Positions 17,686-23,529 of a stretch of 28,317 bases of DNA are shown piece by piece. The notes under the pieces are model-generated. The model searched no databases. It was not told where the DNA came from and worked only from the letters and a program-made list of their open reading frames with translations. The translations under genes were made by a program, and so were the position numbers. This DNA comes from Clostridia bacterium (lineage in GTDB: Bacteria > Bacillota > Clostridia > UMGS1810). Numbering within the stretch: the stretch's first letter is position 1; every line of letters begins with the position of its first letter. The stretch is taken from positions 1 through 28,317 of the forward strand of contig JAEDEG010000034.1 in assembly GCA_016293435.1 (NCBI GenBank). The letters are read 5' to 3'.

Positions 17686-19230
17686 ATGGATAATATTATT
17701 ATTCCTATAGCTTCTGCAGTTGTAGCTCTTATAATAGGTTTCCTCGTTGGAACCATATACAGAAAGAAAATTGCCGAAGCTGAAATCGGCGGAGCTGAAG
17801 AGAAAGCAAAAGAAATTATCGAAGCAGCTCAGAAACAAGCCGAGACCAAAAAGAAAGAAGCACTTTTGGAAGCAAAAGATGAAATCCATAAGAGCAGAAA
17901 TGAGTTCGAAAAAGAACTGAAAGAAAGACGAAATGAAGTTAACCGTCAGGAAAGACGTGTTCAGCAAAAAGAAGAAGCACTCGACAAAAAGACCGAAGCT
18001 CTTGAGAGAAAAGACGAAACGCTCAGCAAAAAGATCAAGGAAGCCGAAGCCCTCAAGGAAGAAACAGCCAAGGTCAAGAGTGCACAGCTCGAAATCTTAG
18101 AAAGAATTTCAGGACTTTCCGTAGAAGAAGCAAAATCATATCTTCTTAAGAATGTCGAATCCGAAGTCAGACACGAAACCGCAATAATGATTAAGGAATT
18201 GGAAGCTCAGGCTAAGGAAGAAGCTGATAAAAAAGCTAAAAATATTATTAGTGCCGCAATTCAAAAATGTGCGGCAGATCATGTGGCAGAAACAACCGTA
18301 TCGGTTGTAGCATTGCCAAATGATGAAATGAAGGGACGAATTATCGGCAGAGAGGGAAGAAACATCAGAACCCTCGAAACATTAACCGGTATAGATTTGA
18401 TAATTGACGATACTCCCGAAGCAGTAGTATTGTCAGGATTTGATCCGATTAAGAGAGAAATTGCAAGAATGTCTCTCGAAAAGCTTATTGTTGACGGACG
18501 TATTCATCCGGCAAGAATTGAAGAAACTGTTGAAAAATCGCGAAAAGAAATTGACGCCATCATCAAACAGGAGGGCGAGCAGGCTACCTTCGAAACCGGG
18601 GTACACGGCTTGCATGCCGAGCTTGTTAAGCTTTTGGGAAGGATGCGCTACCGTACAAGCTACGGTCAAAACGTACTCAAGCACTCCATTGAGGTTGCAA
18701 ACCTTGCGGGTGTTATGGCTGCAGAACTTGGTGTTGATGTTAAAACGGCAAAGAGAGCAGGTCTGCTCCACGATATTGGTAAATCCGTCGATCACGAAAT
18801 AGAGGGGTCACATGTAGATATAGGTGTTGACCTTGCAAAAAAATATCATGAATCCAATGATGTTATTCATGCAATTGCTTCTCACCACGGTGATGTAGAA
18901 GCACAAACAGTAATTGCTTGCATAGTACAGGCTTGTGATGCTATCAGCGCGGCAAGACCCGGCGCAAGACGAGAAAACTTGGAGACATACATAAAAAGGC
19001 TTGAAAAGCTTGAAGAAATTGCAAATTCCTTCAGTGGAGTTGAAAAATCATATGCAATACAGGCTGGGCGTGAAATCAGAATTATGGTTAAGCCCGAGGA
19101 TGTTAAAGATGAAGATACTATTCTCATAGCCCGTGATATTGTTAAGAAAATTGAAAATGAGCTTGAATATCCCGGTCAGATTAAGGTAAATGTAATCAGG
19201 GAAACTCGCTCTATTGATTATGCAAAATAA
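17686..19230 (+). CDS. rny: Ribonuclease Y
   Basis: RNase Y is the membrane-anchored endoribonuclease that starts mRNA decay in Firmicutes. From ATG 17686 the protein has 514 residues, the usual length. It has an N-terminal membrane helix (about 5-24, IIPIASAVVALIIGFLVGTI), a long charged coiled coil (about 30-185), a KH RNA-binding domain with GRIIGREGRNI near residue 217, and an HD catalytic domain with LKHSIEVANLAG and HDIGK (His362, Asp363). The C-terminal EYPGQIKVNVIRETRSIDYAK is characteristic. It has its own promoter, a structured leader and its own terminator. ymdB follows, the order known from Bacillus. Confidence 0.97.
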   Translation: MDNIIIPIASAVVALIIGFLVGTIYRKKIAEAEIGGAEEKAKEIIEAAQKQAETKKKEALLEAKDEIHKSRNEFEKELKERRNEVNRQERRVQQKEEALDKKTEALERKDETLSKKIKEAEALKEETAKVKSAQLEILERISGLSVEEAKSYLLKNVESEVRHETAIMIKELEAQAKEEADKKAKNIISAAIQKCAADHVAETTVSVVALPNDEMKGRIIGREGRNIRTLETLTGIDLIIDDTPEAVVLSGFDPIKREIARMSLEKLIVDGRIHPARIEETVEKSRKEIDAIIKQEGEQATFETGVHGLHAELVKLLGRMRYRTSYGQNVLKHSIEVANLAGVMAAELGVDVKTAKRAGLLHDIGKSVDHEIEGSHVDIGVDLAKKYHESNDVIHAIASHHGDVEAQTVIACIVQACDAISAARPGARRENLETYIKRLEKLEEIANSFSGVEKSYAIQAGREIRIMVKPEDVKDEDTILIARDIVKKIENELEYPGQIKVNVIRETRSIDYAK

Positions 19231-19233
19231 GAT

Positions 19234-19254
19234 ATAAGCACTTTTGGTGCTTAT
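19234..19254 (+). repeat. Short inverted repeat after rny
   Basis: ATAAGCAC and GTGCTTAT (19234-19241 and 19247-19254) form an eight-pair hairpin with a five-base loop immediately after the rny stop. No T run follows, so it may protect the mRNA end rather than terminate. Confidence 0.5.
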
Positions 19255-19284
19255 GTGTCCATATATAACTAATATATGAGATTT

Positions 19285-19320
19285 GGGAGCGGGCACAGCG
19301 TCCGCTCCCGTTATTTTTTG
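19285..19320 (+). terminator. Rho-independent terminator after rny
   Basis: GGGAGCGG and CCGCTCCC (19285-19292 and 19302-19309) form a perfect eight-pair G-C rich stem, followed by GTTATTTTTT. It lies 45 bases before ymdB; read-through could still serve ymdB because no separate promoter is evident. Confidence 0.85.
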
Positions 19321-19364
19321 AACCGGAAATTGTATCAAACAAAGCTTCAAAAGGAGAAATTTTT

Positions 19365-20138
19365 GTGAATATACTGACTATAGGAGACATCTTTGGTGAT
19401 TGCGGTGTTGACCATACCTCTATGGTCCTTCGAAGCATTATTTTCGAAGAAAATATAGATTTTTGTATTGCAAACGTAGAAAATGCGGCAGGAACGGGAA
19501 TCACCGTCAAAAATTATGACGAGCTTTCCGATGCCGGAGTAAATGCGTTTACTCTGGGTAATCACACCTATGGCAAAAAGGACGTTCTCAAACTCTTTGA
19601 ACACGAGTCCAACATAGTACGCCCGGCAAATTATCCTATGTCTGCCCCGGGCAGGGGCTCAACCGTTGTAAGCTGCAGCGGCAAAAAGATAGGAATTATA
19701 AATCTTATGGGCAGAGTGGATATAGCAGTTTCGCTCGATTGCCCGTTTGCAGCTGCCGATAGGGAAATTGCCGCCATAAAAGACGAATGTGATTTTATAG
19801 TAATTGATTTTCACGCAGAAGCAACCAGCGAAAAAATAGCAATGAGGTATCATGTTGACTCCAGAGCGGCAATCCTTTTTGGCACCCACACCCACGTTCA
19901 GACAGCCGACGAAACCGTAACCGCACACGGCATGGGTTATATAACAGACCTTGGCATGACCGGCGCAGAGGATTCGATTCTCGGAGTAGAAAAGGATATT
20001 ATTATGAAAAGATTTCTTACCGGTGTGCCTCAAAAGTTTGAATATGCGGGCGGCAGAGCGGTTTTGAACGGTGCAGTTTTTACAATAGACGATAAAAGCG
20101 CAAAATGTATCGGTGTTAAGAGGATATCGGTAAAATAG
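19365..20138 (+). CDS. ymdB: YmdB-family metallophosphoesterase
   Basis: The 257-residue protein has the dimetal phosphoesterase residues of the YmdB family: Asp8 (IGDIFG), Glu39-Asn40 (VENAAG), Asn66-His67 (LGNHTYGKKD), His150 (IDFHAE), and His175 and His177 (GTHTHVQTAD). In Bacillus subtilis YmdB is a cytoplasmic phosphodiesterase that acts on cAMP-type substrates in vitro and affects biofilm and motility gene expression; its gene follows rny there too. GTG 19365 is the start, after AAAGGAG. The rny terminator lies between the two genes and no promoter is evident, so expression may depend on read-through. The stop codon is part of a hairpin. Confidence 0.95.
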   Translation: MNILTIGDIFGDCGVDHTSMVLRSIIFEENIDFCIANVENAAGTGITVKNYDELSDAGVNAFTLGNHTYGKKDVLKLFEHESNIVRPANYPMSAPGRGSTVVSCSGKKIGIINLMGRVDIAVSLDCPFAAADREIAAIKDECDFIVIDFHAEATSEKIAMRYHVDSRAAILFGTHTHVQTADETVTAHGMGYITDLGMTGAEDSILGVEKDIIMKRFLTGVPQKFEYAGGRAVLNGAVFTIDDKSAKCIGVKRISVK

Positions 20139-20165
20139 CCTTTGACCCCTTGTTTGAAAAGGCTA
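20136..20165. terminator. Possible bidirectional terminator between ymdB and the AraC gene
   Basis: TAGCCTTT (20136-20143, starting with the ymdB stop) and AAAGGCTA (20158-20165) are perfect inverted repeats around a 14-base loop. On the minus strand the stem is followed by TTTTA, on the plus strand by AATTA. The genes converge here, so a shared terminator is plausible, but the loop is long and the T run short. The rest of the 101-base gap shows nothing clear. Confidence 0.35.
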
Positions 20166-20239
20166 AATTATATGAAGTGAGAGATATTACCAAGACCGGA
20201 TGAATCTGTCAAAATTCAAAGCCTTGTCCGACCGGGAGA

Positions 20240-21133
20240 TTATTTTTTGTTGTCATTGATATGCTTAACATAAATCTGACTGTATTGCTTGGGACTGACT
20301 CCCATTATTTCTTTAAATTTTTTAATAAAATAGGTATCACTTGTATAACCAACTTCAAAGGCGATATCTATTATTTTTTTATCTGTAGATTCCAAAAGCT
20401 TTTTTGCTGCTTTGATGCGCACATTATTTACATAATTGCTGAATGAAATGCCGACCTCTTTTTTAAACAGCTTACATAGATAATCGGGATGTATAAAATA
20501 TATTTTGGCAAGGTCGTGGAGAGATATGTCGGTATTATAATACTGGAGACAATAGTTTATTACCGAATTTATTATATGATGCTTGGTATTGATTTCCGAA
20601 ATTTTTCTGTTTTCGGAGTTGAGAATAGAGGTTATGACATCGCGCAGCATGAGAGCGGCATCAATGTATTTGTCAAAGCTGTCAATTTTTTCAATTTCAT
20701 TTAGCTGTTCTCTCATTATGTGATGTGAAATTCCGGTATGTTTTTCGTACATTAATATTTTCTTGTCAAATTTTTCAATTTCATTTTTGTTTATCATATT
20801 ACTCACATATATAATGCATATAAGCTCATTTTTCCATATAACGGGACATACCACTTGAGAAATTCCAAGATAACATTTTCCTGTATAGAGTTCTTTTTCT
20901 CTTTTGCATTTTTTTACAGACAGTGACTTGAACCTCATGCATAAATGATGTCCGGCAAAGGTTGATTTTGCTGTGTTGCAAAAAGTGCAGTCGTTAATCT
21001 GATAATTATATGGAAGCTTTAGAGTTTCGCTTTTTGACAGAACACCGACCACATCGTGAATACTTATATGAATTTTCCTTTTTTCACTTATAAAATCAAT
21101 TGTTTTTTGCAGCCTGCTCTTGCAATTTTTCAA
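20240..21133 (-). CDS. AraC-family transcription regulator with PocR-like sensory domain
   Basis: The preferred start is TTG 21133, five bases after GGAGGTGG on the minus strand, giving 297 residues; in-frame ATG 21148 overlaps that ribosome site and TTG 21187 has none. The N-terminal half is a cysteine-rich PocR-type ligand domain (about 20-145) with Cys49, Cys52, Cys65, Cys76, Cys87 and Cys96 around CTFCNTAK, GHHLC and GKCYLGISQVVCP. PocR domains are proposed to bind small hydrocarbon ligands. The C-terminal ~95 residues are two AraC helix-turn-helix motifs (ISLHDLAKIYFIHPDYLCKLFKKEVG, then IIDIAFEVGYTSDTYFIKKFKEIMGVSP, each read in parts). It is divergent from the secreted toroid operon and probably controls it, a usual arrangement for AraC regulators of polysaccharide use. 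The inducer is unknown. Confidence 0.85.
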   Translation of the reverse strand: MKNCKSRLQKTIDFISEKRKIHISIHDVVGVLSKSETLKLPYNYQINDCTFCNTAKSTFAGHHLCMRFKSLSVKKCKREKELYTGKCYLGISQVVCPVIWKNELICIIYVSNMINKNEIEKFDKKILMYEKHTGISHHIMREQLNEIEKIDSFDKYIDAALMLRDVITSILNSENRKISEINTKHHIINSVINYCLQYYNTDISLHDLAKIYFIHPDYLCKLFKKEVGISFSNYVNNVRIKAAKKLLESTDKKIIDIAFEVGYTSDTYFIKKFKEIMGVSPKQYSQIYVKHINDNKK

Positions 21134-21138
21134 AAAAA

Positions 21139-21146
21139 CCACCTCC
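21139..21146 (-). promoter_or_regulatory. Ribosome binding site deciding the regulator start
   Basis: GGAGGTGG on the minus strand lies five bases before TTG 21133. It overlaps the alternative ATG at 21148, which therefore is unlikely to be used. Confidence 0.6.
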
Positions 21147-21193
21147 ATATTATAGTATATGTCAAAATATTTTGATTTTTTGAGCAAAATAGT

Positions 21194-21224
21194 TTGATAT
21201 TATGCAAGATATCTTTGTTATAAT
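21194..21224 (+). promoter_or_regulatory. Candidate promoter of the toroid operon
   Basis: TTGATA (21194-21199) and a perfect TATAAT (21219-21224) are spaced 19 bases (18 if TTATAA is used), longer than ideal, as often seen at activator-dependent promoters. The spacer holds an imperfect palindrome (GATAT...ATATC, 21196-21213), a possible site for the AraC regulator. Confidence 0.5.
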
Positions 21225-21227
21225 GTC

Positions 21228-21256
21228 ATTATAAATCACATTTGCCGAATTTGCAA
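21228..21256 (-). promoter_or_regulatory. Candidate promoter of the AraC/PocR gene
   Basis: On the minus strand TTGCAA (21251-21256) and a perfect TATAAT (21228-21233) are spaced exactly 17 bases. The -10 box lies three bases from the -10 box of the opposing promoter, so the two polymerase sites overlap. Confidence 0.55.
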
Positions 21257-21283
21257 GTGGTGAAATTGACGGGAGGATTTTGA

Positions 21284-23524
21284 ATGAGAAAAACATTAAG
21301 TATACTGGTCTGTGTAATTTTGCTTTTTTGCAGTTTTTCATTTTCAACGTATGCAGATGACGGAAAAGAGAAAATAATTATCAGACTCAATAACGGCATC
21401 TATAATTTTGATGTTGAGCCTTTTATAAAAGACGGCAGAACAATGGTTCCGTTCAGAGGAATATTTGAGGCATTTGGCGCAAGTGTCAGCTGGGACGACG
21501 ATAAAAGGTGCGTTACGGCAGTGTTGTATGAACGTGTGATGAAGCTTAAGGCAGACAGCACAGAAGCCGAAATTGACGGTGTAAAGTTTGTGCTCGACAC
21601 CCCGCCGATTATAGTTAATTCACGTACTTTCGTCCCGCTTCGTTTTATAAGTGAAAGCCTAAGCTATACGGTAAAGTGGGATGAGCAAAATCGTACTGTT
21701 GACATTTTCACTGTTACACCGCAGGCTTATGAGCAGCTCGAAAAACTGCGTGCATCATTTGGACGTGATTTTATCAAATGGCTGGCAAGTATGTATGATG
21801 TTGAAACCGGCGGTTTTTATTACGCCACAAGTGCGAGAGACCATATTGGTTTTTCTGCCGATATTGAAAGCACATCTCAGGCACTCAATATAATGGATAC
21901 TTCAAAGCTAAAGCCTGCTTCTCAAACCTATACCGAATTTTTGGGTAAGGATTTTGCCGACAAGATTATTAATTACATACAATCACGTCAGGACGAAGAA
22001 ACCGGATACTTCTTTGATCCGCAGTTTGAAAAAGATTTGACCAATTCGACAAAGCTTGAAAGAAATCTTGTTCAAGCTCAGGTAATGCATACCAGATTTG
22101 AGGCAGAACCCAAGTTTCCGTATCCGGTTGACCGAGCTTTGCAAAACAGTTCTTCGTCATCAAAAACGCAGTCTGCACTTCCGGAACATATGCAGTCTGC
22201 CGAAAATTTTGAATCATGGATGAAAGCACTGCCGTGGAAAAGCTCGCCATATGCGGCGGCAAATCAGCTCAGTACACAGCAATACACCGCCGAAGGACTC
22301 GGCTACGGACCAATGATATGCGAATACCTGAAATCTATTCAAAATCCGATGACAGGACTTTGGGGTAATTCCCTTGATTATGAAGCACTTAATGCAACGC
22401 TCAAGGTATCGGTATACTTCCATGATAAATCCGAAAAATATCCCAATATGGAAAAAATGGTAGATTCGCTTGTATATATTCTGACTACCTCCGATTCTCC
22501 GCCTCAGACTGCATCTGAAACCTGGAATCCGATTACGCTTCTTAATAATGCCCGCATCAGTTATGGAGGAAAGTATACATCGTCAGTCAAAAGAAAGCTT
22601 GATGAAAATATGGATAAGGTTCTTGCTTGGGCGATTGATCAGCTCAATGTTTTTCGCAAGGAGGATGGCGGATTTTCATATTCAAGACAGATGAGTACCG
22701 CATATTCTCAAGGGGCAACTGTATCACTCGGACTTGCAGAGGGCGATATGAACGCTTCTATGCTGCTTCTAAATCTTTGGGAAAAGTGTCATGCAGTTGC
22801 AGGTATGCCCACTCCGCCGCTTTATAGCCAAGAAGACGGAAAATACTTTTTGGAGCTGTTGGACAAAGCCGTAATTCCCGAAAAGAAGGAAATTGACCCT
22901 CTTGTATACAGTCAGGATTTTGAAGCTGTTACTCAGAAAACAATTTTGGAAACAGGATATTCAATACGCGGACCGGAGGGAATAGGTGCGATTATTCAAG
23001 ACCCCGATCAATCAAAGTATAAGGACAATGTATTTCGCCTGACGTCAAACGAAAATGCTTCTGTTGCAAATATGATTGTTATGGGTATGGTTGCAGATAA
23101 AAAGGATCTCAAAAAAATAACCTTTGAAGCTGATATAATGATGTCGGATATTTCCGATGGACTTTTGTGGTACAATACCTTGCATAATACCCGCTCGGGA
23201 ACGGCAGTTCAGTGGCTGCTTGTTGGTGATTCCGATCAGTTCGGCATAAATATACGCTCCACCTCGGGCGGATTAGGTATTCAGGCGGGAGATTTGCTTG
23301 ATACGGATACTTGGTATAACATGAGAATAGAATATGAACCGCATGGAATGACCGACACAGTTATAAGAGTGTTTATTGATGAAGATCTTGTTTTGACAAC
23401 CAATCAGTATTCGGGATTCGGAAGCCGTGAACCCACCAAATCAATTGACTGCTCTATTCTCAATTCCGTTGTCGGAACTCAGTCTTCGCTTCATTTTAAC
23501 AATATAAAACTTTTTGTGGAGTGA
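21284..23524 (+). CDS. Secreted alpha/alpha-toroid protein with stalk domain and C-terminal LamG-like module (paralogue 1)
   Basis: ATG 21284 follows GGGAGG by seven bases. The 746-residue product has a signal peptide (about 1-24), a copper-amine-oxidase N-terminal type domain (about 30-145, with VPFRGIFEAFGASVSWDD and FVPLRFISESLSYTVKWDE), an alpha-helical middle region (about 155-530) and a LamG-like C-terminus (about 545-746). The middle region repeats helix pairs ending in GGF/GLW turns (TGGFYY, TGYFFDP, TGLWGNS, DGGFSYSR), as in terpenoid-cyclase or prenyltransferase-type toroids and some polysaccharide lyases. Acidic and aromatic residues such as ADIESTSQ and EGDMNASM are shared with the next gene. 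No characterised family is recognised. An extracellular polysaccharide-acting enzyme is inferred. It is first in the operon and its stop overlaps GTG 23521. Confidence 0.85.
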   Translation: MRKTLSILVCVILLFCSFSFSTYADDGKEKIIIRLNNGIYNFDVEPFIKDGRTMVPFRGIFEAFGASVSWDDDKRCVTAVLYERVMKLKADSTEAEIDGVKFVLDTPPIIVNSRTFVPLRFISESLSYTVKWDEQNRTVDIFTVTPQAYEQLEKLRASFGRDFIKWLASMYDVETGGFYYATSARDHIGFSADIESTSQALNIMDTSKLKPASQTYTEFLGKDFADKIINYIQSRQDEETGYFFDPQFEKDLTNSTKLERNLVQAQVMHTRFEAEPKFPYPVDRALQNSSSSSKTQSALPEHMQSAENFESWMKALPWKSSPYAAANQLSTQQYTAEGLGYGPMICEYLKSIQNPMTGLWGNSLDYEALNATLKVSVYFHDKSEKYPNMEKMVDSLVYILTTSDSPPQTASETWNPITLLNNARISYGGKYTSSVKRKLDENMDKVLAWAIDQLNVFRKEDGGFSYSRQMSTAYSQGATVSLGLAEGDMNASMLLLNLWEKCHAVAGMPTPPLYSQEDGKYFLELLDKAVIPEKKEIDPLVYSQDFEAVTQKTILETGYSIRGPEGIGAIIQDPDQSKYKDNVFRLTSNENASVANMIVMGMVADKKDLKKITFEADIMMSDISDGLLWYNTLHNTRSGTAVQWLLVGDSDQFGINIRSTSGGLGIQAGDLLDTDTWYNMRIEYEPHGMTDTVIRVFIDEDLVLTTNQYSGFGSREPTKSIDCSILNSVVGTQSSLHFNNIKLFVE
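23518..23521 (+). promoter_or_regulatory. Ribosome binding site inside the end of paralogue 1
   Basis: GGAG (part of TGGAGTGAT) lies eight bases before TTG 23530, and overlaps both the upstream stop region and GTG 23521. The arrangement implies translational coupling of the two toroid genes. Confidence 0.5.
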
Positions 23525-23529
23525 TAGTT

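Noticed and set aside
18433..18802. 120-codon open frames on both strands inside rny
   Set aside because: They overlap the KH-HD region of a certain gene in other frames and show no protein-like features.
19321..19364. A separate promoter for ymdB
   Set aside because: TTGAAC occurs near 19318 but no -10 box at acceptable spacing follows before the ribosome site.
21149..21165. TTGACA and TATAAT on the minus strand directly before the regulator gene
   Set aside because: The boxes are only five bases apart, and a start there would fall inside the ribosome site; the 17-base-spaced pair at 21228-21256 is better.
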